Assembly: GCA_019188255.1 (NCBI GenBank) | Contig: JAETXT010000003.1 | Location: 3,100,001 to 3,164,000, forward strand | Direction of reading: 5' to 3' | Origin: Verticillium longisporum | Taxonomy: Eukaryota > Ascomycota > Sordariomycetes > Glomerellales > Plectosphaerellaceae | DNA: 64,000 nucleotides | In this document: piece after piece, positions 11,177 to 23,245 of the stretch | Layout: every line of letters begins with the position of its first letter | Position numbering within the stretch: the stretch's first letter is position 1 | Notes under the pieces: model-generated | The model's input: the letters and a program-made list of their open reading frames with translations, nothing else | Told to the model about the DNA's origin: nothing | The model's database searches: none | Position numbers and translations under genes: made by a program

Positions 11177-12949
11177 TGGGGTTGTCTGTCATTTGCTACG
11201 AGTAATCTTTTGAACGGTACATACTTAGCCTGCAGTACATAACTGGTCTCAAATAATACATGAACATTGATCAGCTTCACCACAGAATCTGGTCTCACGC
11301 CTCATCTTGAAGCAAGCATTTTCTTACCCCCTGCTGACATTATATCACACAATGGCCTCCATCATGGCCGCCACGTGTCTCAAGCTGCTAAGCGAACCCA
11401 TACTCAACACTCACCAGGATGACTTTGCAACCCTAGTCTCAACTTGCGAGGGATCTTGCAAGCCGCAGCCGAGGTCATAGTCGTCGACATGATATCAGAG
11501 CACTGCTCAATCGCCTTCAGTTTCACGGCCGAGTTGGGCCTCATGCCGCCGTGGTATTACACGGCCCTCAGTGCCGCGTCCCTTCCACCAGATGTTGGAC
11601 GATCCGTCTGCTTGGGACGTCGACTCACATTGAAAGTATGTGGAAGGGAACCATCGCATCACGGGTTGCTCGTGAAGTCGTGAGGATTGAGGAGGGGGCA
11701 CTCCGGATGGACCATTCCCACGTCGACGATCTCTTGAGCCCTTCCAAGAGTGACACACGTAGTGTCGGTTGGGACGACTTCTTACCAGAGTGCCATTGAG
11801 TACATCCTGACGAGGCCAACTTCCCAGACGTGAAACCCAGAAATCTTGTCCTGGCATGCATTCAGAAGCACAGAGACGGGCAGTGGGAGTTCATGACGAA
11901 GACGTTGCATTTCTGTCCCATGATCGCATGATTTACAGAGCCAGACGATGTCGTCCGTCATGCATCTTGTTGAGCTGACTCTGAGCACCTATGAGAGAGA
12001 CATGAAAGACGATGTAACATCGTGAAACGCGTACAAAAGTACGATTCACCAAAGATTTTCGGATGCCCAGTCTCAAGAGTAAGATCATGAATATTAATTG
12101 GCTTATGAGGTTGACTGACTTTGCAAGCAGTTGGAGGTCCAATACCACCCCCGCATACGCGTAGTGGTCACTGCCTAATATTTGCGATTGGCCCCCGCAC
12201 TTTCCAGGAGCATCGGCCAGATGAAAGGCGTAGCCCCCGCGTTAGCGATTCCCAGTCAACGAACCTGAGTCAATTTCGCCTTTGTTTATCTTGGGCTTCT
12301 ACTCTCATATCTTCTCGGGACGTCGTATCCAGCTCCATGAACTACCGCCTTGAACGGCTCATATACTTCCAATACACGGCAAGCAGTTCTGAACAATATC
12401 TTAACCAACAACAGCCACCGCGGCCGTAGCGCAATCAACCCATACGCTTTTTTTAGGCTGAGGCTTTAGTCCGATCAAGACACCCTTAAAAATGATGCTT
12501 GCATCTCAAAGTCATGTATAGCCTCTTCTACCTACATGCCTAGGTGATAGCTTGACAAGATGTCGGAGCATATTCTTAGCGTCGGAGGCAAAGACGATCT
12601 AGTGCAATGAGCAGACTGACCGAGGACAGGGTTTCGAGATTCAAAGCGATTCCTACTAACTTCCCCTGATGACAAGATCCTAGCTTTCAGCAATGAAACG
12701 GTCTGGCGGATCGTACATTGTTGGCCTTCACTGCGTCGTGCAGTATGTGGTGAGCCAAGAGGCTCATAGCAATACCATCGGTGGCCTGCGTTAGCGTCTC
12801 GAACCAACCTTGACATGAGGCTCCAACGCATTCACAGATATAATCTACAGCATGCTCGCCATTGCTTGGTTACTTTGACTTTTCCAAATCTATCAGTCAG
12901 CCACGGACTTTGCCAGAATAGGCGCCTAATCCCCAGAGCCCATCTCACC

Positions 12950-12961
12950 GGGGGGGGGGGG
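12950..12961. repeat. Poly-G run of 12
   Basis: A single uninterrupted run of 12 G in non-coding DNA. It shows that long G runs are not wholly lost in this assembly, although its length may be inaccurate. Confidence 0.9.
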
Positions 12962-13903
12962 AGATGGATCAGGAGTGCCGACCCCTCTGGCAGGCGGGGG
13001 CCTCGATCAGTGGACCACATTCTCCCGAGGCTGAGCCTGACTGGCAACGGTCTTTGTGCTAATTTTGTCTGGCAACTCGTCAAAGGAGCCTGGACTTGAG
13101 TGTGGCCTATCCCTTCTGCTGTTTGGTCGACATCGGTCATGCCTCTGAATTCGCCTAGTCGACCCCCACCCCCACCCACCAGCGGGGTGGATGATGATGA
13201 TGTAGACACGGCAACTCTGTTTGCACGACCACGCAGGGCAGATTGATTGGGGTGGCGAAAAGCGATGAAATTACATTGTCGGCATGGTGCAGCAGAAAAT
13301 CATATCCCGCGTTCATCATTGGGTCGATGAAGGACGTAAGTGTGACAAGCAGGGTTGGTGAGATGGCGGGCTGCAGCGAGAACTGCGACGTGATTTCAAC
13401 GTCCATGAGGAATGACGGAGATTGATGGGGTGGTGGGCGTGAGTGAGCAAAGGGTCAGCATCTCTCCAGGGGAGGCCGGCAGTGGCCCATTACAGCTGCT
13501 GGTTGCGTTTCCTTGGCCTACAGTATTCCGGGTACCTTGAGCAAGTCAGCCGCTCAGTACGTGGGCTGGGGCACGGCACGCTATATGTTTGTTCTGTTCG
13601 TTGCGTCGTCGACTTTGGGAGGATCCGGCTTGGTGTTCATAGCCCAAGGATCCCAGCAGTGTAAACTTGTTCCATCTCGGTCGATTCGATTGTCTGGGGT
13701 AGCATTGATCCAGGGTTCGGTACCCCAAGTCACAAGGACATGTTTGTCCGGCAGACAGACAGTTGGCCGCCCGAAGTCAGAAAGTGGGGAAGAAGAGTCT
13801 CAATGGCGATTCGCGATCAGGTCACGATCGTCCAATATTGAAAGCAGTTACCCATAAGCATGCAATCGAGTAGCCCCATGGAGCTGACTTGCCTCGTGGT
13901 CTG

Positions 13904-13938
13904 CCTTGCCCTTTGCCCTTTGCTCTTTGCCCTTTGCC
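13904..13938. repeat. TTTGCCC-type short tandem repeat
   Basis: About five degenerate 7-mer units of the form CCCTTTG/CTCTTTG lie in the non-coding stretch upstream of the GPCR gene. Confidence 0.75.
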
Positions 13939-15743
13939 GAATGCTGGCTGCCTGCGGCGAGAAAGCGGCGGTCAATCATGTCGGTCAGCAGCATGACAAT
14001 TTGGCCGAATGGCAGCTGCCACGCTGTCGATCTTGCTGACTCGGACCACGAGAGCCTTCTGCCATGACCTGCAATTACGTTCAGGGCCATTCCAGTGTTT
14101 TTCAATTTGTCGTTTGAGAGGAAAGTCTCGTCAAACGAAGTACCTAGCCAGGCGTTCATCTATCTCTAAGATGCTGCGGCCGAGGTCAAAGGGGAAGGCA
14201 GGGTGCCTCTAGCCTATCCAGGTGAATCATGTATGAGACTCACGCACCAAGCAAAGAAGTGAGCTCAAAGTCAAAGGAAAGAGTGATTCAAACTGCCAAG
14301 CCACCAACGTGGCTACCATCTGGCTGCCACACACCTTCCCCATCATTGGTCTCGCCCCGTCGTCCGTCTTTCTTGCACCTGCCAATCACCCTGTTGCTGG
14401 GCTGGGGTCATGCCTGCCCTGTACAGCATCGACACCATGGTAGCGTACCTTTTCTTGGGGTTCGGGTGGCAACGACGCATCCCGCTTCTCCTTCTCCGCA
14501 GCGAAGACTGGCCATGTTCATGTTCAAGGTCCAAAGCTAGCCACCGCCATCGTCACCTCAGCCAATCCTCGTGTGCTTCAGCGCCGCCTCCCTCAAGCTC
14601 CAGGCTCCCCAAAGCCAAGTGTCAAACACCACACCACCCCGGGCTTCACACACACCAGGCCACTTCGCTTCGCGAACCATCCGGCGACCCTTCAATACCC
14701 TGTCCTGTCCATGCACCCCTCTTGTCATCTCGTCCGTCGATACCTATGACACGCCTCCGTTCTCGAATCCCCGAGGTCTCATTCTTCTTCCTCCTACACG
14801 CCAACGCCATGTTGTCCGCTCACACCTTTTGTTCCTCTTCCCTTGTCCGTGTAACGGCCTCATCCCTTGGCTTCCCCTGCACCGACGCCCTGCTGGGCAT
14901 CTTCTCGTTAGGTATCCCCTGACGATTAGGCCCAGGCCCGAAGACCCTGCTCTGGCCGGCCGTCAGCCCCGACTGTCTGGGACTGATATATCCCCATCGC
15001 CTACCTTCTTCGCTTCGAGCCATCTTCGCGACGGCCGCCAACATTATTCGCCGATACACAGAATCTCAGTCCACCTACCACTTGGGTAGCTAGCCCTCTT
15101 ACATTGTACTTTGTTGCTCCGAGAGTCGTGAGCTGTTGCGTTTCTGTCACTCGCTGAACGGGCCTTCTTTTTTTGTATTCTTATTCTGGCTCTCATCGGG
15201 CCATATCATCATCAGTCACACCAGTCAACAACCCTCGCTGCTTCGGCTCCCTTCCGCCTGGCTCTACGACCCCGCCCTGCTCCTATTGTGCCGTTTCCCG
15301 ACCATCTCTGTCCTTCGCAGCGCTCGTGTCGCCATCCCCGAGTCGACGGCAACTCTCCATCGTTTGTCCGACCTGGGATTGTCTGTACAACGTCTCTCCC
15401 CTAGTCCAAACGACGTCCCCGCCCGTTGTTTCGGGCCCAGAAGATCCAATCCTATCTCTGAAGCCCATTCTATCCCGACTTGCATTTCAGCTCCCGCAGC
15501 GGCTGCGAGTCCCCCAAAAGTATGCCTCGCCCTCTCCGTCTCTCCCCCTCTAGTTCTCGTCGCTGGACGCCACCTCACATCACAATAACGCCGCCAAACA
15601 TGTGTGCTAATCGCGACAGACCTCTGCTGACACTGACCCTGTTAGGGCGGGCAGCTCGTGCTCCTCCGACGCTCCTCGTCGGTCATCCGTCGTCTCTTCC
15701 GTCCGACCAGCTTGTACCAAGACAGTACTCAGGCCCGGAAAAG

Positions 15744-17368
15744 ATGCCTTTGAGCGGCACTCAAGTGACCACCATCATCGCCCTCGAACGCACCGGAGCT
15801 TCACTCTCTTTGATTGGCATCACCCTCATCTTTGTCTCGTATTACCTGTTCAAGCGACTAAGGACTATTCCCAATCTGTTCATAGTCTTTGCTTCGGTCG
15901 CCAACATTGGCGCCAGCATTGCGTGCCTCATTGGCTACGATGGTATCCTCATAGGAGAGGCTTCCGCGTTGTGCCAGGCTCAGGCCTTCATGCTGGAGAT
16001 GTTTGTTCTCCCCCGCCAGGACGTACGGGCGCAACGCAACTAACGATATAAATAGGTTTATGCAATCTGACCCCTGGTGGTCCTTGGCCATGGCAGTCAA
16101 CGTCTATCTCGTCTTTTTCTTCGGCGCCAGCCCGGCCTCTTTCCGACAGTATCTCTGGGTGTACTGCGTCATTTGCTTTGGTGGGCCATTCATACCCGCT
16201 ATTGTGCTTCTGCTTGCGCGCCCGAATGGACAGATGATGTATGGCAATGCGACGGTATGTGTGGTCTCTGATGTTTCAGCACGGGTCTTCGACATTAGCT
16301 TTCATGAAGCGCTAACGAGAGGCATAGCTCTGGTGCTGGATCAATAGCGACTGGAGTGAGCTGCGCATCTACACTTACTATCTGCCGATTTGGATCTGCA
16401 TCCTCTGCTCCATCCTGATCTACTTTGCCGTCGGCTACCACGTCTTCCACCAGCGCAACCAGCTGCGAAACCTCACGTTCAGTCACATCAAAGATGCGAA
16501 TGAAGTATCAATGTCAGAGGATAACAGAGATTCAGCAGAGAAGGTCAGAAGAAGCTTTCCTGCCGTTTCCCAAGCCTAGAGGCTGACTTTGACGCAGAAT
16601 CTTACTGGACGTTCAGAGGACTGGCAGGTCACCGCTGTCACTGAAGTTCAAATCACGACCGGGTCCCCGAGGCCAGATCGCACAATCGAAATCCCAACTG
16701 TGCCACCGGCGGCATTGACAGACTCGCCGCAGATCCACAGCGCAGGACACGCGCAGTCATGGCATTCAAGTCATGAACGTGTGCCGAGTCCTGTCATCAG
16801 CCACACGCGTTTCGAAACGATGATCAGTTCGAACCCACCACCACCCCCACCGCGGAGGTCTTTGTTGGGGTACGTGAAGGGCGGCATGCAAAAGTTCAAC
16901 GCCAAGTTGCAAGGGCTGGATCCCGTAAAGCTTGCCTACCTGCGAACAAGTTTCATCTTTGCCATATCGATCCTTGTCACATGGACACCAAGCTCCATCA
17001 ACCGTGTCAATGACTTGGTAAACCCTGGCCAAGTCAGCTTCGGCCTTAATGTTGCCACGGCGATTGTGCTGCCCTTGCAGGGAGTTTGGAACGCTGTCAT
17101 TTACTTCATGACGAGCTGGACCACTGTCAAGGAGGAGTATCACCGCTTGATGCATCGGAGGTCGGTCAGGCGGCTTGACAGCCGGGACGACAGCCGGGGG
17201 AGAAGTGCGAGGCTCAACGTTTTCCGAGGTCATCGTGACAACCATTTTGACCCATCACATCTTGAGCGTGGCAAGCGGCCACGCAGCGGCCAGGTCAGTG
17301 AGTACGAGCTGGCCCCGCCTGCGAAGAGGGGTCATGGAAATGTTCGGGCCATGCGAGGCTCGTTTTAG
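15744..17368 (+). CDS. cAMP-receptor-like G protein-coupled receptor
   Basis: A plasma-membrane heptahelical receptor expected to signal through heterotrimeric G protein; the ligand is unknown. Four exons: 15744-16000, 16056-16254, 16328-16543 and 16598-17368, giving 480 residues. Introns are 55, 73 and 54 bases, the first with a clear ACTAACG branch. TM1 is about residues 18-36 and TM2 about 44-63. A conserved Cys-containing loop (SALCQAQAFMLEMF) precedes TM3, then SDPWWSLAMAVNVYLVF, and LWCWINSDWSELRIY before TM5. This order is that of the Dictyostelium cAR/fungal Crl class. A long, proline-rich third cytosolic loop (about residues 235-360, with a PPPPPPRR stretch) separates TM5 from TM6-7 (FIFAISILVTWTPSSINR), followed by a basic tail. 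An in-frame ATG at 15600 is possible but adds nothing receptor-like. Confidence 0.88.
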
Positions 17369-18132
17369 CTGGTTGTATTTCAGTGTGCGTGGTTGGGCTG
17401 TTCGTTTCGACTCATTTCGCATCAGCGGTGGCAGGCGTTGTGTAAGAAGAAATCTATTCGCCAAGAGAAAGTCTGGCTTGAAGATATGGTGTTTGAAACA
17501 TGAACTTTCGAAGTATCATTTGTACAGTATCACAAATCTGTGCCTGGTAAAGTGGCCACGGGACAGTGTATTGGGGCTTGCGCCCGAGTCAACTATTGCT
17601 GAAGCCTTGATGTTGTCACTGTGCTGATGCTTTGGGCTGAGATATTTTGTTATACTGTAGCTCCTAATCATGGACGTGGTCTGTTCAAACGTGATTCATA
17701 AACATTTTATCAGGTTGAAGTATTGAAGATCGTCGAGTTGGACTTGGGATCCCCCCTATTATGGCACCTGTCCTTGACGGCTAATCATCGGCAGTCATAG
17801 GCCTGGCGGGACGTGTTAGCGCCGTTTACCTCTACCCACGAGACTGGTGCATGTATGAACACGGCGCACGATGCATCAGACAACTGCAGTCTGCGCCAAC
17901 CTGAGTTCCGTCGAGGATCCAGCGTGTTCACAGAACGTGGGGACAATAACGCTGCAGCTTGGGCGTACCGAGACGGAGAAGAGGAGCTGTTGGGCTGAGT
18001 GACGTCCACCCTCCTCACTGCACCTGACTCATCAACCGACGACCTTCAACCTGGAGCACGAGGATCTCTCTCATCGCCTACCTATATCGAATCGCACGGG
18101 TGTCAGCCAACACTACATTTCATAAACCCATC
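17369..18132. other. Intergenic spacer
   Basis: 764 bases lie between the GPCR stop and the FMO start on the same strand. The left part is T-rich, like a 3' UTR, and the right part is probably the FMO promoter. No gene is seen. Confidence 0.6.
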
Positions 18133-20515
18133 ATGGCGAAAAACGTCTGCATCATAGGTACGTTTCGGGACCTCCCATCTTGATTTCAGCATTTCCTCCG
18201 CCCCAATCCGCACGCCAAACTAACGGCCCCCTTCCAAAGGCGCCGGCCCCTCCGGGCTCGTGGCCGCCAAGACGCTCCTCTACAACGCGCCGCAGGGCGC
18301 CTTCAAAGTGACCGTGTTCGACGCCCAGAAGCGCGTCGGCGGCCTGTGGCCCGTGTCGCGCGACGACGGCGGCGGCACCGTGCAGCCCCTCATGACGACC
18401 AACCAGAGCCGGCACACGATGCACTTTAGCGATTTCGGCTGGGAGGACGCCGACGGCCAGTTTCCGCGCGCGTGGATGGTCGGGCGGTATCTCGAGCGGT
18501 ACCTCGCGCGGTACCCGGGGGCCGAGGTCCGTCTTGGGTGGAAGGTCACGCGGACGGAGGCGCTCGAGAGGGAGGACGGTGGAGGCGGCGGGTGGCGGGT
18601 TACGGCGAGGGATGGGCAGGGCAGGGAGGAGGTTGGGGTTTTCGATAGGCTTGTTGTCGCTACTGGGTTCTTTGGCGAGCCCGTTCTTCCGAGGGGCATC
18701 ACGGATGGGGCGACGGTGCCGGTTGTGCATAGCAGTCGGTATCGGGACCTCAAGGGATTGCTTGGAAAGGGGGGCAAGGGGGGTAAGATTCTGGTCGTGG
18801 GAGGCCAGATGTCGGGGGTAGAGATTGCGGGCACGATTGCGAGTCACCTTTCGTCTGCGGTCAATGCGCCAGGGGCGACGAGCGAGCTTGCTGGTGCTGA
18901 GGGGTACACGATCCATCACTTGATTCAGCATCCTGCGTGGGTGTTTCCCTTGTACACGACACCCAAGGTATGTCCGTCCTAAGACCACTTTGCAGCAGCA
19001 GGCGACTGACCTGTCCAGCCCAAACTGTCGGCTCCCCCTTTCCTGCCGGTCGATCTCGGGTCTTATAACCTCAACAACAGGCCCAAGCCCCTGACGAACA
19101 CGCAGGGCCACATCTCTCCCGAGACGGCCAAGACGGTTCACGGTATCTTCCAGAATATTGTGGGCCAGGATCAATCCAAATTCTCCGAGTCCATCGCCGT
19201 CAAGGGTGACCTGACCTCGGAGCCACCCTACCTCGCCATGAGCGAATTCTACACAGAGTTCGTCCGGTCCGGCCTCATCACGGCCTCGAAGGGCAAACTG
19301 GAAGCAATGGAGAGCACCACAGCCATAGTCACTCCGTCAGGCGAGAAGATCGAGGACGTCGCGGCCGTTGTTCTTGCCACTGGCTTTGATCCTTCGCCTT
19401 GCGTCTCCTTCCTCCCCGACTCTGTCCTCAGGACCCTCCACCACAGCCCTGAGCACCGCGATCTGCCGTTGGCACTGGGGTTCCACGGCACGCAACACCG
19501 CGATCTGCCAACGCTGGGCTTCGTCGGATTCTACCGTTCACCCTACTGGGGTGTCATGGAGATGCAAGCACGGTTCCTCGCCGCCCTGTGGACACCAGAG
19601 AATCTTGCAAAGCCCCCGTCGGGCCTGGCGGCTGCTGTGCAGAGCGAGGCATGCGAAAAGCGCATTTTGGCTCTGCGAGATGATCCACGATGCTCGCAGT
19701 TTCCGTTTGGTGACTACGCCTTCATTATGCAGGAGATGGCGGCAGCGTTGGACATGACCATATCACCGCCTGTCGAGCCGCCGACGCCGACGCTGCCGCA
19801 GAACAACCTTCCCATGGACATTCTCACATCGTCGCGATACCTTTCACCGCTGGCCGATGCGCAGGCCAAAGAAGAGAACGCCAAAGTGCTCCAGTATTCC
19901 AACGATGTGGCTACAGCAGCCTTGACGAGCAGCCGGTTCGTCGCGCACGCCGTGTTCCGCAGCCTTCTCGGGACGTGGAAGCTGAAGCGCTCCCTTGACA
20001 GCAAACTCCCATCGCACCCCAGCGGTCACTTCAGCGGCACGGCACAGTTCCTGCTCCGCGACGCCACGGCGGACGGCTTGCAGTGCGCATCGTCGAGCGA
20101 CAGCGTCGCGCCGTCGGTGACGGATCCAGGTGACCCCGGTCAGGAGTACCTCTACATCGAGGAGGGCGAGTTCAAGGCGAGCAACGGGCTCGTGTTCCAG
20201 GCGCGGCGACGGTACATCTGGCGGTACGACGAGAAGCGCGACACGATCAGCGTGTGGTTCGTGCGGACGGACGACGACAAGACGGCAGACTATCTATTCC
20301 ACGAGGTCGAGTTTGAGACGAAGGGGGCGACGGAGGGATCGGACGAGAGGGCGCCCTGGAGGGCCAAGGCGGGCCATCTGTGCATCGACGACTTCTACAA
20401 TGTCGCGTACGAGTTTGCGTTCGCGGCGGTGCACCTGAGAGAGTGGTCGATCGGGTATGCGGTTCAAGGGCCGAAGAAGGACTACGCCATCCGCGGGGTG
20501 TACCGGCGGGAGTAG
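18133..20515 (+). CDS. Flavin-containing monooxygenase fused to a C-terminal DUF6314-like domain
   Basis: Three exons: 18133-18157 (only 25 bases), 18240-18967 and 19019-20515, giving 749 residues. The tiny first exon supplies MAKNVCII and the splice completes the FAD-binding GAGPSG at residues 9-14. GGLWP follows, then an FMO-type HSSRYR, the NADPH site VVGGQMSGVEIA and the late VVLATGFDPSP motif. This half (to about residue 530) is a class B flavin monooxygenase, which oxidises soft nucleophiles or carries out Baeyer-Villiger-like steps. The last 190 residues (starting SLLGTWKLKRSL, then YIEEGEF, RRRYIWRYDE, FHEVEFE) look like a lipocalin-like DUF6314 domain, a pairing I recall from other fungi. 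The substrate is unknown. Cytosolic, with no signal peptide. Large open frames on the opposite strand are GC-bias shadows. Confidence 0.82.
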
Positions 20516-21245
20516 AGAAGTGACCTCGAGGCGAAAATAGAGCCCTCCAGGGGACCTCGATCGAGACTAGGATGATCGACCCGAGGTGCAGATTGACAGG
20601 CCGGCCGTGTCTCGTTTGCCCTGGCTCGTTCTAGGCGTCTTGGTGATCTGAGAGGGCTGCAGGCAACGTGGAAGATGGGCGACGGCGGCCATGGGATTGG
20701 CGCTTGGCGGCAGAGTCAGGCCATGCTGACATGGGTGCTAGGCAGGCGCTATGGCTGGCGGTGCTTCCGAGCTGGCTGGCTGGCTGCTGGCAGGCACGTT
20801 CCTACTTCCTAGCTACCCCGCCCCCGCCGTCCGTCGCACCTTCTTCCGTCATTCACAGTTGCTCTTGCCCCGTCTCGCGTTCGGTCAGCCACTCATTGTC
20901 TCCGTCACGGCCGCCGCTTCCTCCCTATCCTGTCACCTCTCCTCTGCAGTGCTGCAGCTCCACGCTTATCTGGCGTGGCCCTTATGTCCCTCTGGCCTTG
21001 GTAAGACAAAGCTAGAGAACTCTGCTGAGGGAGGTGCGCCAGGAACCGCTGTTGCGCATACCTGTGTTCAGCATGGCCGCTTGCAGCTTGTTAAATACCT
21101 CGACCAGCTCTTCCCCTCCATCATCAGCCTTGATCGTAACGTGATCTTGTCTGGCCCAGCTGTCTTTCTAGCGACTCTCCAGGTGCTCTGCGTATCGTCA
21201 GCCTCCTCTTGACATTGAAACCTGCTCACCGGCCACGTACTCATC
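20516..21245. other. Intergenic spacer and promoter of D-lactate dehydrogenase
   Basis: 730 bases. The right half is C/T-rich on the + strand, typical of a fungal promoter and leader. No gene is seen. Confidence 0.55.
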
Positions 21246-22330
21246 ATGAAGATCGCCGTCTTCTCCGCCAAGCCGTACGACGAGAAGTACCTCACGGCCG
21301 CCAAACCCCCAGGACTCGACATTGTCTTCCACGATGTCTCCCTGACCCCAAAGACAACCTCCCTGCTGACGCCTCACGCTGGCTCCGACCCCTACACGGC
21401 TGTGTGCGTCTTCGTCAATGACCATCTGCCGGCCTCTGTGCTGGACGACCTCCACGATGCTGGCATCCGCGTCATTCTCCTACGCTGCGCTGGCTTCAAC
21501 AATGTCGACCTGCCGCACGCCGAAAAGCTGGGCATCGCCGTCGCCAACGTCCCCTCCTACTCCCCGAGGCCGTCGCCGAGTTCGCCGTCGCGTTGCTGCA
21601 GACTCTCAATCGCAACACGCATCGCGCCTACAACCGCGTCCGCGAGAACAACTTTGCCCTCAACGGCCTTTGCGGTCGCACTCTGCACGGCAAGACGGTC
21701 GGCCTCATTGGCACCGGTCGCATTGGCGTCGCCTTCGCGCGCATCATGAAGGGCTTCGGCTGCAAGGTCATCGCCCACGACCCGTACCCTTCCGAGGCCT
21801 TCGAACAGTATGGCAAATACGTCGACCTGCACGAGCTGTTGCCGCTGTGCGATGTCGTCAGCCTGCATTGCCCCCTCACCGAGCAGACGCGCCACATCAT
21901 CAACGACGACACGCTGAGCCTCTTGAAGAAGGGCGCCCTGCTGATCAATACCTCGCGTGGCGGCCTCGTCAAGACGAAATCCGTCATCACGGCGCTCAAG
22001 GAGCACAAGCTGGGCGGCCTAGCGCTCGACGTGTACGAGGGTGAGGGTGCGCTCTTCTACGATGACCACAGCGGCGACATTATCGACGACGACGAGCTGA
22101 TGCGCCTCATGACGTTCCCCAACGTCGTCATCTGCGGCCACCAGGCCTTCTTCACCGAGGAGGCCCTGACGGAGATTTCCGAATGCACGGTGCGGAACCT
22201 GGAGGACCTGGTGGCGGGGCGTGTGTGCAAGAATGCGCTCGTGCAGCCGCGAGAGGGTGTCAAGGAGGACGAGAGGGGGCTGGTGAAGCCGTTGGCGAGG
22301 AGGGATTCGCTACCGGTGCGAACTGTCTGA
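21246..22330 (+). CDS. D-lactate dehydrogenase / D-2-hydroxyacid dehydrogenase
   Basis: An NAD-dependent enzyme that interconverts pyruvate and D-lactate or a close 2-hydroxyacid, cytosolic. Single exon, 361 residues after frame repair. The N-terminal MKIAVFSAKPYDEKY is the usual D-LDH opening. The nucleotide site is GLIGTGRIG, and the catalytic set is the Arg in NTSRGG, the Glu in DVYEGEGALF and the His in GHQAFFTEEAL, in the order expected for the family. The long YEGEGALFYDDHS loop is characteristic of D-LDH rather than glyoxylate or phosphoglycerate dehydrogenases. The frame breaks at the C4 run 21562-21565, just before the EAVAEFAVAL helix; a fifth C restores it without any other change. 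All catalytic residues lie downstream of the break, so the gene is probably intact in the organism. Confidence 0.88.
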
Positions 22331-23245
22331 GATTGTCTCGATGGATACTGTTGCCCCAAGAGCCGAATGGCTTGGAAAGGAGATAGCACATAATGTGCAT
22401 TTACTTTATGAACAAGGTCTCTTCTCGAAGCACGCCGTTCAGTCCGGGCCCAAATGACATCATGCTTGACGTGAACTTGCGACATCGGCTCAGGACAGAT
22501 GGAGCAGGTGGGCCATGTTTTCTTTCTGGTACACACCTTGCCCTGATTTTGATCCAATCCCCAGCAAACGCCGAGGTCCCGCCATTCAGACAATTTGCGA
22601 TCCGGGCGTAAGGACCGGTGCCCCATAATTCCCGGTGAGAACCCGGCGTCCGGGAGGGGCCGTCCTTTGACGAAACCACGGATGCCGCGAGAGCATGTTC
22701 CAAGTCACTGAGAAGGCATTTGAAGGCTTTCGAATGTTTTTGCACAAGCCTTCATTTTAGGCGACCTCAGGGGTCCGGGACATTCTTACGAAGAGAATCG
22801 TCACAACTGTCCTGCCATTGAAAAACGATGACATGCCGAGATATCCCCTCATCGCGCCCTAAGTACTTTATTCCCGTTCATTCCCACCACGGCCTCCACT
22901 TTTGGAACAAGGCGCCCAAACACATGGCCCCCCGACCTTCACCATTGGTCAACATCATCATGATGGCCCTGAACTACCGCTTTGACGTGGGTATTATGAG
23001 ACCCTGTCTTCATATTTCATTCATATCGCCGTGCTTCCTCCGTGACGGCCGTCTAGGACATGTGGGCCTTGTCGTGATGCTGTGGCCGAACTTTGCCGAT
23101 GTGAAGGCGGCCGGGGCCCAAGTATAAAGAGGCCCTGCGCCTGGCTTGTTTCTAGAAGCATTGGAGAGACACGCTTCGCTTGGTTTCCTCTCCCTGCTCC
23201 CCTCTCTTTGATCTTGTCCCTGCTCGTTGGTCATCGTTCCTCGTC
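22331..23245. other. Intergenic spacer and promoter of MFS transporter
   Basis: 915 bases on the + strand between two co-oriented genes. It contains a TATA box at 23123-23128. No other gene is seen. Confidence 0.6.
23123..23128 (+). promoter_or_regulatory. TATA box of the MFS transporter gene
   Basis: TATAAA followed by GA lies about 118 bases before the ATG at 23246, a usual distance once a short 5' UTR is allowed. A single clear match. Confidence 0.55.

Larger units (their letters stand above)
11177..15743. other. 4.6 kb intergenic stretch without recognisable gene
   Basis: No open frame here shows a domain, signal peptide or convincing splice-linked continuation. The part from 11200 to about 12500 is visibly AT-richer than the flanking genes. 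The part from 14250 to 15740 is strongly C/T-rich on the + strand, which fits a long promoter and 5' leader of the GPCR gene. Local features are a G12 run at 12950-12961 and a TTTGCCC-type tandem repeat near 13904-13938. Confidence 0.55.

Noticed and set aside
18152..19174. 340-codon open frame antisense to the FMO
   Set aside because: An Arg/Pro/Gly-rich shadow caused by GC-rich third positions of the real gene. The same applies to long antisense frames over the MFS, aminotransferase and dynamin genes.
22590..22680. A possible tRNA or structured RNA in a GC-rich patch with inverted repeats
   Set aside because: No A-box and B-box pair and no acceptor-stem pairing of tRNA type could be found by eye.
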